Position numbers and translations under genes: made by a program. The notes beneath the pieces were generated by a model that was given only the letters and a program-made list of their open reading frames with translations, searched no databases and was not told the DNA's origin. Shown piece after piece: positions 44,494 through 52,022 of a DNA stretch of 60,614 bases; positions within the stretch are counted from its first letter, which is position 1; every line of letters begins with the position of its first letter. Location: NCBI GenBank assembly GCA_020344755.1, contig CP070829.1, positions 794,665 to 855,278 of the forward strand, written 5' to 3'. This stretch comes from Gemmatimonadales bacterium (lineage in GTDB: Bacteria > Gemmatimonadota > Gemmatimonadetes > Longimicrobiales > Gaopeijiaceae).

Positions 44494-44934
44494 ATGGAGA
44501 CGACCTTCGTCCTGGAGGTACCCAACGATCTTCGGGCCATCGAACGGGCCGTGGATCTCGTGGTGGGCCGGTGCCAGACCTGTGAGAGTCAGGCGCGACG
44601 GTTTCGGCTGAACTTCAGGGTGGCGCTGGCTGAGGCGCTGGCCAACGCCATGCTCTACGGCAACGGCTCCGATCCGCACAAGCGGGTGCGTGTCGACGTG
44701 ACCGTAAACGATGCCGAGGTGTCCGCACGGGTCACGGACCAGGGTGCCGGCTTCGATCCCGACGCGGTGGAGGATCCCACCACCCCGGAGAACCTCATGC
44801 GTCCGGGAGGGAGGGGGCTCTTCCTGATGCGGCAGCTCCTCGACGAGGTTCGATTCAACGATCGTGGCAATTCGGTGACCCTGATCCTTCGACTGGAGGA
44901 GTCCGCCTCGTTCGACGAGGCCGCCTCGGCATGA
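44494..44934 (+). CDS. Anti-sigma regulatory kinase (RsbW-like)
   Basis: 146 aa. GHKL ATP-binding fold (HATPase_c_2): N box VALAEALANAMLYGNG, G1 box VTDQGAGFDPD, and G2 box PGGRGLFLMRQLL. It should both phosphorylate the STAS antagonist and sequester a sigma factor. No sigma factor gene is adjacent, so the regulated sigma factor (or another target, e.g. an output enzyme) is unknown. It lies 15 nt after the antagonist and overlaps the phosphatase gene by ATGA. Confidence 0.9.
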   Translation: METTFVLEVPNDLRAIERAVDLVVGRCQTCESQARRFRLNFRVALAEALANAMLYGNGSDPHKRVRVDVTVNDAEVSARVTDQGAGFDPDAVEDPTTPENLMRPGGRGLFLMRQLLDEVRFNDRGNSVTLILRLEESASFDEAASA

Positions 44935-46511
44935 GCCTGGACCGGCCGGGTCGCTCCACCATCCCTGAATCCGCCCGTCAGACCCTCGACGAATTCGCCG
45001 AGTGCCTCGGCGTCCAGGTACAGCTCTGGGCTGTGGAGCCTTCAGGGGACCGCCTCTGTCTCTACCCGGGGTTGGATGAAGCCCCGCTGGATGAACCGCA
45101 TACGGTGGCCCCCCTGGACCCCCGGGACGGCCTGGACTACGAAGTGTGGGTTCGGGCGCCCCGGGGTCAGGACGCACCCGCCCTGGCCCGGCTCGTGGCA
45201 CACGTCACGGAACGGACCCTGGACTTCGCCAAGGAGGTGAGGTTCTTCACCCTGGAGCTGTCGGAGCGTTTCGAGGAGATCAACCTCCTCTACTCCATCT
45301 CCGAGACGCTGGGGTCGATCCTCCGACTGGAGGACGCCGGACGGCTCATCCTGGAGGAGCTCTGTGACGTTCTGGGTGCGCGCCGGGGCTCTCTCTGGGT
45401 CCTGGATGAGGATCAGGCGATGCTCGACCTCACCGCCTCGGTTGGTGCCGGGGGCCCGCGCGGTCCCATCACCGTGGACCATCCGCAAGCCGTGACCGCG
45501 AAGGTCTTCCGCGAGGGACGGTCCCTCATCGCAACTCGGGACACCCTCCAGGGGCTGGCGCTCCCGGGGGTGGAACTGGAGGATGCCGACTCCTTCCTCT
45601 CCGTTCCGATTCGGTACACCCCTCCCTCCGGGGCGCCCAAGACTGTCGGCGTGATCAACCTCATCGGCCGGCGGCACGGAGGACGCTTCACCGCGGCGGA
45701 CCAGAAGCTTCTCTCGGCCATCGCCTCGCAGGTGGGCGCCGCCCTGGAGAACAACCGGCTCATTCGACAGAGCGTGGCCCGGGAGCGGATGGCCCGGGAA
45801 ATGGAGCTGGCCCATCACCTGCAACAGAAGCTCCTCCCTTCGGTGGATGGCGTCCCCGGCTTCAGGGTTTCGGCCCGGGTGGAGCCCGCGGAGCTGGTGG
45901 GAGGAGACTTCTACCAGGTGTTCCGACTGTCTCGGGAGCGGGTCGGGGTGATGATCGGGGACGTGTCGTCCCACGGCTTTCCGGCGGCGCTCATCATGGC
46001 CCTGACCATGAGCGCAGCCTCCATCTACGCCGGAGAGACCACCTCCCCGGCGGAGGTGCTTCGACGTCTGGACGATGCCCTCAAGGAGGAGCTGGAGACG
46101 ACGGAGATGTATCTCTCCCTCTTCTACGGGGTGTTGGACTCGGCCACGGGGATGCTGGTGTACTCCAATGCCGGTCACCCGCACGCCTTCCTCATCCGGA
46201 GAGAGGGCACTCCGGAGAGGCTCTCGGCTACCGACCCTCCCGTGGGCTTCGCGGGACCCGAGGCCTACGGTGAAGCCACCGTCCGGTGGGATCCGGTACG
46301 GGATCGGCTCTTCCTCTTTACCGATGGTCTGTCGGATACACTCACCTCCCGTGAACGGCAGGACGGGGAAGCCTTCGTCCTCCGAACCCTGCGAGAGAAC
46401 CGGGATGCCCCTCCGGAGGAGGTGGTGGATCTTCTCTTCGACCTGGCGCGGTCGGCGCAGCCCACCATCCCCTCCGACGACCGCACCGCCGTGCTCGTGG
46501 CCGGGGCCTGA
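44931..46511 (+). CDS. GAF-domain PP2C-type phosphatase (RsbU/SpoIIE family)
   Basis: 526 aa. Residues 1-110 carry no known domain; a GAF sensor domain at about 125-280 (LILEELCDVLGARRGSLWVL, LSVPIRY, GVINLIGRRHGGRFTAADQK, LLSAIASQVGAALENNRLI); a short linking coiled coil (REMELAHHLQQKLLPS); and a SpoIIE PP2C catalytic domain at about 310-525 with metal-binding VGGDFYQVF, MIGDVSSHGFPAALIMALTM, YSNAGHPHAF and LFTDGLSD. It should dephosphorylate the STAS antagonist in response to a signal sensed by the GAF domain, closing the partner-switching loop with the two genes before it. Confidence 0.93.
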   Translation: MSLDRPGRSTIPESARQTLDEFAECLGVQVQLWAVEPSGDRLCLYPGLDEAPLDEPHTVAPLDPRDGLDYEVWVRAPRGQDAPALARLVAHVTERTLDFAKEVRFFTLELSERFEEINLLYSISETLGSILRLEDAGRLILEELCDVLGARRGSLWVLDEDQAMLDLTASVGAGGPRGPITVDHPQAVTAKVFREGRSLIATRDTLQGLALPGVELEDADSFLSVPIRYTPPSGAPKTVGVINLIGRRHGGRFTAADQKLLSAIASQVGAALENNRLIRQSVARERMAREMELAHHLQQKLLPSVDGVPGFRVSARVEPAELVGGDFYQVFRLSRERVGVMIGDVSSHGFPAALIMALTMSAASIYAGETTSPAEVLRRLDDALKEELETTEMYLSLFYGVLDSATGMLVYSNAGHPHAFLIRREGTPERLSATDPPVGFAGPEAYGEATVRWDPVRDRLFLFTDGLSDTLTSRERQDGEAFVLRTLRENRDAPPEEVVDLLFDLARSAQPTIPSDDRTAVLVAGA

Positions 46512-46526
46512 CGGCAGGTCGTACCC

Positions 46527-47351
46527 ATGGCCGGTCAGCGCCATCGGGCCAAGAAGTCCCTGGGCCAGAACTTCCTGGTCGATGCGAATCTCCAGCGAAA
46601 GATCGTCCGAGCCCTCGGCGCGGGACCCCGGGACGAAGTCCTCGAGATCGGACCGGGGCGGGGGGCTCTCACCGGACACCTGGCCGGGCGGGTCCACCGA
46701 CTGGTCCTGGTGGAGATCGACGACGAGCTCGCGCCGGCGCTGGCTTCCCGATTCGCCGATGACCCATCGGTCCAGGTGGTACACGGCGATGTTCTGGACA
46801 CGGACCTTCCCCGCCTCCTCCCCCGGTGGGACGAGGCACTGGTCGTCGGGAACATCCCGTACAACATCACGACCCCGATCCTCTTCCATCTCCTTCGCAG
46901 GCCCCGCCCGAGGGAGATCGTCCTCATGGTCCAGCGAGAGGTGGCGGACCGGATGGTGGCGGGGGCCGGGGAGAGGGCGTACGGGGCGTTGGCGGTGGGC
47001 GTGCAGAGCGTGGCGGACGTGGCTCTGCTCTTCCCGGTTCCCCGCACCGCGTTCCGGCCCGTCCCGGGAGTCGACTCCGCGGTGGTCCGCATCCGCCCCC
47101 ACCGTCCACCGCGACTCGAGCCCGAGGAGGAACGGCGGCTCCGGATCCTGACCCGGTCCGCATTCCAGTGGCGGCGCAAGCAGCTGCAAAAGATCCTCCG
47201 CAGGCACCCGGCGCTGAACATTCCCGAGGTGGCAGTGGATCGTCTGGGTGAGGAGCTTCACCTGGACCTGGCACGACGGCCGGAGACGTTCTCCCCGGAC
47301 CTGCTGCTCGAGTTGGTGCGAAGGCTGCCCGACGATGCCCTCGGCGATTGA
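46527..47351 (+). CDS. rsmA: 16S rRNA dimethyladenosine transferase (KsgA/RsmA)
   Basis: 274 aa. Dimethylates A1518 and A1519 of 16S rRNA late in 30S assembly. Family hallmarks: HRAKKSLGQNFLVDANLQRK, VLEIGPGRGALTGHL (SAM site), VHGDVLD, the catalytic NIPYNITTPILFHLL (usual NLPYN), VLMVQREVADRM, and VDSAVVRIRPH. ATG 46527 is 15 nt after the phosphatase gene and likely shares its transcript. The TGA stop (47349-47351) lies inside the -35 box of the rex promoter. Confidence 0.95.
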   Translation: MAGQRHRAKKSLGQNFLVDANLQRKIVRALGAGPRDEVLEIGPGRGALTGHLAGRVHRLVLVEIDDELAPALASRFADDPSVQVVHGDVLDTDLPRLLPRWDEALVVGNIPYNITTPILFHLLRRPRPREIVLMVQREVADRMVAGAGERAYGALAVGVQSVADVALLFPVPRTAFRPVPGVDSAVVRIRPHRPPRLEPEEERRLRILTRSAFQWRRKQLQKILRRHPALNIPEVAVDRLGEELHLDLARRPETFSPDLLLELVRRLPDDALGD

Positions 47352-47375
47352 TCCGAGACCCCAAGACGTTAGGTT
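47348..47375 (+). promoter_or_regulatory. Promoter of rex
   Basis: -35 TTGATC (47348-47353, containing the rsmA stop codon), 16-bp spacer, -10 TAGGTT (47370-47375). The Rex operator at 47375-47392 starts on the last base of this -10 and covers the expected transcription start. Confidence 0.5.
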
Positions 47376-47392
47376 TGTGAAGGTTTTCACAA
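47375..47392 (+). promoter_or_regulatory. Rex operator (perfect palindrome)
   Basis: TTGTGAAGGTTTTCACAA: arms TTGTGAA and TTCACAA match exactly the Rex consensus TTGTGAA-N4-TTCACAA known from several phyla. Position directly over the rex start site implies that NADH-free Rex represses its own operon (rex, exonuclease, MBL hydrolase). Confidence 0.85.
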
Positions 47393-47394
47393 GC

Positions 47395-48078
47395 ATGATG
47401 CGAGGGGGCGGCGGCCTCCCCACTCTGGATGTCTCCGTGACCCGCAAGATCTCCGACTCCACCGTTCGTAGACTCTCCCAGTACCTCCGGATCCTCGAGG
47501 GCCGGAGGGACAGTGATCCGGGTACGCTCTCCAGCCACGAGCTGGCCGGTGACGCCGGTACCACCGCGGCCCAGGTGAGAAAGGACCTTTCCCTCTTCGG
47601 ATCGTTCGGGAAGCGGGGCATGGGGTATCGGGTCGACGAGTTGAAGGACCACCTGCGGGAGATCCTCGGACTGCAGCGCGTCTGGAGGGTCGCGCTCCTG
47701 GGTGCCGGACGCATCGGTTCGGCCCTCTTCGAATACGCGGACTTTCGCCGGCGGGGCTTCGACATCGTGGCGGTGCTGGACCGGGATCCGGGAAAGATCG
47801 GCACTCCCTGGGGAAAGGTGGTCGTCCGGGACGTGCGGGACCTGGAGCGGACCCTCGCCGAGGACGAGATCGACGTGGTGATCCTGGCGGTGCCCGAGGA
47901 AGCGGCCCAGTTGCTGACGGACCTGGCGGTGGGTGCCGGCGTCCGGGGAATCCTGAACTTCGCCCCCGTCCAGCTCCGGGTTCCCCCGGATGTGGCGGTT
48001 CAGGATGTGAACGTCGTGACCGAGTTGGAGGCACTCTCCTTCGAGCTGACCCGCTCCAGAGGAAACGGGGCGGGGTGA
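47395..48078 (+). CDS. rex: Redox-sensing transcriptional repressor Rex
   Basis: 227 aa. Binds DNA when the NADH/NAD+ ratio is low and lets go when NADH rises. N-terminal winged helix (RKISDSTVRRLSQYLRILEG, SSHELAGDAGTTAAQVRKDL, SLFGSFGKRGMGYRVDEL) and a C-terminal Rossmann fold with VALLGAGRIGSALFEYADFR, FDIVAVLDRDPGKIGTPWGK, and AVPEEAAQLLTDLAVGAGVR. The operator at 47375-47392 fits its DNA reading. ATG 47395 or 47398 is preferred; GTG 47437 would start right before the DNA-binding domain and cannot be ruled out. Stop overlaps the next gene (GTGA). Confidence 0.93.
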   Translation: MMRGGGGLPTLDVSVTRKISDSTVRRLSQYLRILEGRRDSDPGTLSSHELAGDAGTTAAQVRKDLSLFGSFGKRGMGYRVDELKDHLREILGLQRVWRVALLGAGRIGSALFEYADFRRRGFDIVAVLDRDPGKIGTPWGKVVVRDVRDLERTLAEDEIDVVILAVPEEAAQLLTDLAVGAGVRGILNFAPVQLRVPPDVAVQDVNVVTELEALSFELTRSRGNGAG

Positions 48079-48923
48079 CGGTGTCGGGGACGCTCATTCA
48101 GCAGGTCGCGGATCGCCTCAGGACCGGACCGACCCACACGCTCGCCCTGGCCCGAGAGGTTCTCGGACTTTCCGGACACCCGGGTGCGGCCAGCGCCGCG
48201 ATCTTCGCGTTGCTCGGGAACGACCCCCGCTTCCAGGTGAACACCGGAGGCGTGTGGTCCATGGCGGCCGACCGGGAAGACGGACCCTCCCTCGCAGAGC
48301 TCTCGTACGCCGTGGTGGATGTGGAGACCACGGGGGGGGGACCCCACAAAGGCCATCGGATCACGGAGATCGCCATCGTCCACGTGGAAGGGGGGGAGAT
48401 CGTAGACGAGTTCACCTCCCTGGTGAATCCGGGGCGTTCGATTCCGCCGGTCGTGTCGTCCATTACGGGAATCACGGCGGACATGGTGGAGATGGCTCCG
48501 TTCTTCGAGCACATCGCCGAGGTGGTGCGGGAGCGGCTGGAGGACCGGATCTTCGTCGCCCACAATGCCCAGTTCGACCGCGGATTCGTTCGCTCGGAGC
48601 TGGTGGGCGCCCTGGGCGAGGCTCCCCCGCTTTCTCCCCTGTGCACCGTTCGCATGGCGCGGGGGCTCCTGCCCCGGCTCCGTCGCCGGAACCTCGATGT
48701 GCTGGCCCGGCATTTCGACATCCCGATCCACGGGCGGCACCGTGCCTACGGCGATGCGCTGGCCACGGCACGCATCCTCCTCCGCCTTCTGGACGAGGCG
48801 TCCCTGCAGGGAATCCAGGACCTGACCGCCCTCCGTTCCGTGATGCGAAGGAGGGCCCGGAAGCGGGCGGTGACGTCGTCGTCCGAGGACCCGCAGGACA
48901 CAGAGCCTTCGGAGGACGCATGA
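48075..48923 (+). CDS. DEDDh 3'-5' exonuclease (DNA polymerase III epsilon-like)
   Basis: 282 aa. Exonuclease domain at about 75-245 with ExoI VVDVETTGGGPHKGHRITEI, ExoII FVAHNAQFDRGFVRSELV and ExoIII HRAYGDALATARILL, giving the DEDDh set including the final His-x-x-x-x-Asp. The N-terminal 70 residues (QQVADRLRTGPTHTLALARE, LGLSGHPGAASAAIFALLGN) look like a winged helix of the type fused to some epsilon or RNase T-like proteins. It may proofread, or act in repair as an independent exonuclease; no polymerase gene is close. Coupled to rex and to the MBL gene by 4-nt overlaps. Confidence 0.88.
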   Translation: MTVSGTLIQQVADRLRTGPTHTLALAREVLGLSGHPGAASAAIFALLGNDPRFQVNTGGVWSMAADREDGPSLAELSYAVVDVETTGGGPHKGHRITEIAIVHVEGGEIVDEFTSLVNPGRSIPPVVSSITGITADMVEMAPFFEHIAEVVRERLEDRIFVAHNAQFDRGFVRSELVGALGEAPPLSPLCTVRMARGLLPRLRRRNLDVLARHFDIPIHGRHRAYGDALATARILLRLLDEASLQGIQDLTALRSVMRRRARKRAVTSSSEDPQDTEPSEDA

Positions 48924-49813
48924 CCCGCTCGGTGGACGACCTTCCGCTGGTCCGCACCACGACGCTCGGGGAGATGCGGATCCATGCGCTGGAGGCGGGC
49001 CTCCAGTGGCTGGACGGGGGGGCGATGTTCGGGGTGGTTCCGAGGCCCCTCTGGCAGAAGCGGATTCCACCCGACGACCGCAATCGCATTCCCCTGGCCC
49101 TGCGATGCCTCCTGGTGGAGGCCCCGGAGGCCCTGGTCCTGGTGGACACGGGAATCGGGAACAAGGAGGACGAGAAGTTCGTGGAGGTCTACGGCGTCTC
49201 CAACGCCGGAGACCCCACGCGACTCGAGGATGCGATCCGGGCCGCCGGTCACCAACCGGCGGATGTGGACATCGTCATCTCCACCCACCTTCACTTCGAT
49301 CATGCGGGGGGGAACACGGTACGGGACTCCGGCGGGGCCGTCGTACCGGCCTTCCCCCGGGCCGAGTACGTCGTCCAGGAGGGCGAGTTCGAGTTCGCGC
49401 ACCGGAGGAACGAGCGGATCCGGGCCAGCTACCTCGCGGCGAATTTCGACCCGGTGGCCGAGGCCGGCCTCTGGCGGTTCGTCGAGGGGAATGGCCCCAT
49501 TACCCGCGGGGTGGAGGTGATCCGGACCCCTGGACACACGCCCCATCACCAGTCGGTGGTTCTTCGTAGCGATGGCGATGCCGCGTGCTTTCTGGCAGAC
49601 GTATGCCCCACCGCCGCCCATCTTCCGCTTCCGTGGATCATGGGGTACGACCTGGAGCCTCTCGTCACCCTGGAGAGCAAGCGCGGCCTCTGGAGCCGGG
49701 CCGTGGACGAGGACTGGCTCCTGATCTTCGAGCACGATCCGTCGATTCCCTGGGGACGTCTCGATCCCGCCAGCGACCGGATCCAGCTCCGCTCCGGGGG
49801 GCCGCATGGGTAG
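48920..49813 (+). CDS. MBL-fold metallo-hydrolase
   Basis: 297 aa. Beta-lactamase-fold metal-dependent hydrolase with metal ligands in VISTHLHFDHAGGNTV (HxHxDH), an added His in IRTPGHTPHHQSVVL, Asp in CFLADVCPTAAHL and a late His in LIFEHDPSIPWG. The pattern is that of the glyoxalase II / lactonase-like branch, but no substrate can be named. In-operon position behind rex hints at redox-linked use (thioesters are common substrates of this branch), an inference only. Upstream in-frame readings overlap the exonuclease gene. Confidence 0.85.
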   Translation: MTRSVDDLPLVRTTTLGEMRIHALEAGLQWLDGGAMFGVVPRPLWQKRIPPDDRNRIPLALRCLLVEAPEALVLVDTGIGNKEDEKFVEVYGVSNAGDPTRLEDAIRAAGHQPADVDIVISTHLHFDHAGGNTVRDSGGAVVPAFPRAEYVVQEGEFEFAHRRNERIRASYLAANFDPVAEAGLWRFVEGNGPITRGVEVIRTPGHTPHHQSVVLRSDGDAACFLADVCPTAAHLPLPWIMGYDLEPLVTLESKRGLWSRAVDEDWLLIFEHDPSIPWGRLDPASDRIQLRSGGPHG

Positions 49814-49826
49814 GGCAGGGGGAGGC

Positions 49827-49889
49827 GAAATGCCGGTCACGTTCCTCTCCATGGGGGGTCCCACGAGGGTGACCGGTCTCTGGCATTTC
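49827..49889. repeat. Interrupted inverted repeat before thiolase gene
   Basis: GAAATGCC-GGTCAC (49827-49840) faces GTGACC-GGTCTCT-GGCATTTC (49869-49889): 14 matched bases split by a 7-nt insertion on the right arm and a 28-nt loop. On RNA it would form a long hairpin followed by TATTTTTC, a possible terminator for the MBL gene. The right arm also overlaps a promoter, so the repeat could equally be an operator. Confidence 0.5.
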
Positions 49890-49897
49890 GGTATTTT
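49869..49897 (+). promoter_or_regulatory. Candidate promoter of thiolase operon
   Basis: -35 GTGACC (49869-49874), 17-bp spacer, -10 TATTTT (49892-49897). Leader about 30 nt before ATG 49933, with no clear Shine-Dalgarno. Alternative reading: this is the tail of a terminator hairpin. Confidence 0.35.
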
Positions 49898-49932
49898 TCA
49901 ACCGCTCAGGACTTCAACCGGCGCGTGCCATC

Positions 49933-51144
49933 ATGAGTGACAAATCCACGATTCCCGTCATCGTCAGCGGTGTGCGGACTCCCGTCGGACGCTTTCTCGG
50001 AGGACTTTCCCCCCTCTCCGCCGCTCAACTCGGGGCCATCACGGTCCGGGAGGCCGTCGGTCGGGCGGGGATCGACCCTGCCGAAGTGGACGAGGTGATC
50101 ATGGGGAACGTGGTGCAGGCGGGGGGAGGCCAGGCACCGGCCCGGCAAGCCGCCATCCACGGGGGGATCCCCGGCGCCGTGCCGGCCATGACGGTGAACA
50201 AGGTGTGCGGCTCGGGTCTCAAGGCGGTGATGCTTGCGGCCCAGGCCATCAAGGCCGGCGATATCCAGCTGGCGGTCGCAGGCGGCATGGAGTCGATGTC
50301 CAATGTCCCGTTCTACGTCCGGGGCCTCCGCTCCGGGGTGAAGTTCGGGGACCAGACCGTGCAGGATGGGCTCATCTACGACGGCCTCTGGTGTTCGTTC
50401 GGGAACTGCCACATGGGGGGACACGCCGAATACACCGCCGATAAGGCCGGGGTGAGCCGCGAGGACGCCGATGCGTTCTCCCTTCGGTCCCACCAAAAGG
50501 CGGTGGCGGCCATCGAGAGCGGAAAGTTCCAGAGGGAGATCGTCCCGGTGACCATATCCGGCCGAAAGGGAGATACCGTGGTGGATACGGACGAGTCTCC
50601 CCGGGCCGATACCTCCATGGAAGCCCTTGGCCGTCTCCGCCCCGCTTTCACCCGGGACGCTCCGGAGCACATTCAGCACCACGTGGTCACCGCCGGAAAC
50701 GCCCCGGGGCTGAACGACGGAGCCGCCGCCCTGGTGGTGTGCAGCCAGGCCTACGCCGAGGCGCACGGACTGACGGTGGAGGCCGTCATCACCGGCTATG
50801 CCAGTGGAGGCACGGAGCCCCAGGACCTGTTCTTCGCGCCCATCGCGGCAGTGAACAACCTCATGGAGCGAACCGGCACCACCATCCGGGACTACGACCT
50901 TTTCGAGGTCAACGAAGCGTTCGCCGTCCAGGCGATCGCGGATATGCGGGCTCTGGAGATGGACGAGGAGCGAGTGAACGTCCACGGCGGGGCCGTCGCC
51001 CTGGGCCACCCCATTGGTGCTTCCGGGGCCAGGATTCTCGTGACGCTACTCTCGGCCCTGGAGGATCGAAGCCAGGAGACCGGGCTGGCCACCCTGTGCC
51101 TGGGCGGCGGCAACGCCGTGGCACTCTCGGTGAAGAAGGTGTGA
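49933..51144 (+). CDS. Acetyl-CoA C-acetyltransferase (thiolase)
   Basis: 403 aa. Condenses two acetyl-CoA to acetoacetyl-CoA or cleaves 3-ketoacyl-CoA. Active-site Cys92 lies in NKVCGSGLKAVML, the NEAF motif in LFEVNEAFAVQ, the His in GGAVALGHPIGASGARIL, and the second Cys near the C-terminus in TLCLGGGNAVALSV, where the usual GGGxGxA reads GGGNAVA. It heads a set with 3-hydroxyacyl-CoA dehydrogenase and acyl-CoA dehydrogenase. The direction (biosynthetic or degradative) cannot be settled from sequence; leucine dehydrogenase downstream favours catabolism. Confidence 0.93.
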   Translation: MSDKSTIPVIVSGVRTPVGRFLGGLSPLSAAQLGAITVREAVGRAGIDPAEVDEVIMGNVVQAGGGQAPARQAAIHGGIPGAVPAMTVNKVCGSGLKAVMLAAQAIKAGDIQLAVAGGMESMSNVPFYVRGLRSGVKFGDQTVQDGLIYDGLWCSFGNCHMGGHAEYTADKAGVSREDADAFSLRSHQKAVAAIESGKFQREIVPVTISGRKGDTVVDTDESPRADTSMEALGRLRPAFTRDAPEHIQHHVVTAGNAPGLNDGAAALVVCSQAYAEAHGLTVEAVITGYASGGTEPQDLFFAPIAAVNNLMERTGTTIRDYDLFEVNEAFAVQAIADMRALEMDEERVNVHGGAVALGHPIGASGARILVTLLSALEDRSQETGLATLCLGGGNAVALSVKKV

Positions 51145-51154
51145 GGAGACCGGA

Positions 51155-52015
51155 ATGAGCGAGATCAAGCGGGTCGCCGTTATCGGCGGTGGGACCATGG
51201 GGAACGGGATTGCCCATGTCTGCGCCCAGGGCGCCCTGGATGTCGTGCTGGTGGATCTGGACCAGGGCGTGCTCGACCAGGCCCGCAGCACCATATCCCG
51301 GAACCTGGACCGCCAGGTGAAGAAGGAGCTCATCACCGGCGAAGAGAAGGAGCTGATCCTGGGCCGGATCGTCACCGAGACCTCGGTGGCGGCGGGAGTG
51401 GCGGAGGTGGACCTGGTGGTGGAGGCGGTACCCGAGAAGGTCGAGCTCAAGCACTCCATCTTCGACACGTTGGACCGGGAGGCGCCCGAAATGGCCATCT
51501 TGGCGTCCAACACCTCCTCCATCTCCATCACGGAGATCGCCGGGCGCACCCGCCGTCCGGACAAAGTGATCGGGATGCACTTCATGAATCCCGTGCCCGT
51601 AATGAAGCTGGTGGAGGTGATCCGTGGACTCGCCACGAGCGACGAGACGACGGGTGCGGTGGTGGAGCTGTCGAAGGCGCTCGGGAAGGTTCCGGTGGAG
51701 GTCAACGACTTCCCGGGCTTCGTGTCGAACCGGGTCCTCTTGCCCATGATCAACGAGGCCGTCTTCGCCCTCATGGAAGGGGTGGCCACCGCGGAGGCCA
51801 TCGACCAGGTCATGAAGCTGGGAATGGCCCACCCCATGGGACCCTTGACCCTGGCGGACCTCATCGGGCTCGACACCTGCCTGAGCATCCTGGAGGTCCT
51901 CCATCGGGAGCTCGGAGACGACCGGTACCGGCCGTGTCCCCTGCTGCGGAAGTACGTGGCTGCGGGTTGGCTCGGCCGGAAGTCCGGACGCGGCTTCTAC
52001 AGCTACGCGAGCTGA
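51155..52015 (+). CDS. 3-hydroxyacyl-CoA dehydrogenase
   Basis: 286 aa, the single-function Hbd/PaaH type. Interconverts 3-hydroxyacyl-CoA and 3-ketoacyl-CoA with NAD(H). N-terminal Rossmann motif VAVIGGGTMGNGIAHVCAQ, catalytic Ser/His/Glu/Asn region SNTSSISITEIA and GMHFMNPVPVMKLVEVI, and the C-terminal dimer domain with FPGFVSNRVLLPMINEAVF and MGPLTLADLIGLDT. Short (S)-3-hydroxybutyryl-CoA dehydrogenases look like this. Ten nt after thiolase; RBS GAGGAG upstream of ATG 51155. No enoyl-CoA hydratase (crotonase) is encoded in the window. Confidence 0.93.
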   Translation: MSEIKRVAVIGGGTMGNGIAHVCAQGALDVVLVDLDQGVLDQARSTISRNLDRQVKKELITGEEKELILGRIVTETSVAAGVAEVDLVVEAVPEKVELKHSIFDTLDREAPEMAILASNTSSISITEIAGRTRRPDKVIGMHFMNPVPVMKLVEVIRGLATSDETTGAVVELSKALGKVPVEVNDFPGFVSNRVLLPMINEAVFALMEGVATAEAIDQVMKLGMAHPMGPLTLADLIGLDTCLSILEVLHRELGDDRYRPCPLLRKYVAAGWLGRKSGRGFYSYAS

Positions 52016-52022
52016 AGGCCGG

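Noticed and set aside
45042..47804. A 920-codon open frame on the minus strand
   Set aside because: It runs opposite to the phosphatase, rsmA and rex genes, all of which are strongly supported by motifs; long antisense frames are expected in GC-rich DNA with few stop codons.
49890..49932. Rex binding site before the thiolase gene
   Set aside because: Only a partial TTTTTCAA half resembles one arm; there is no matching second half.
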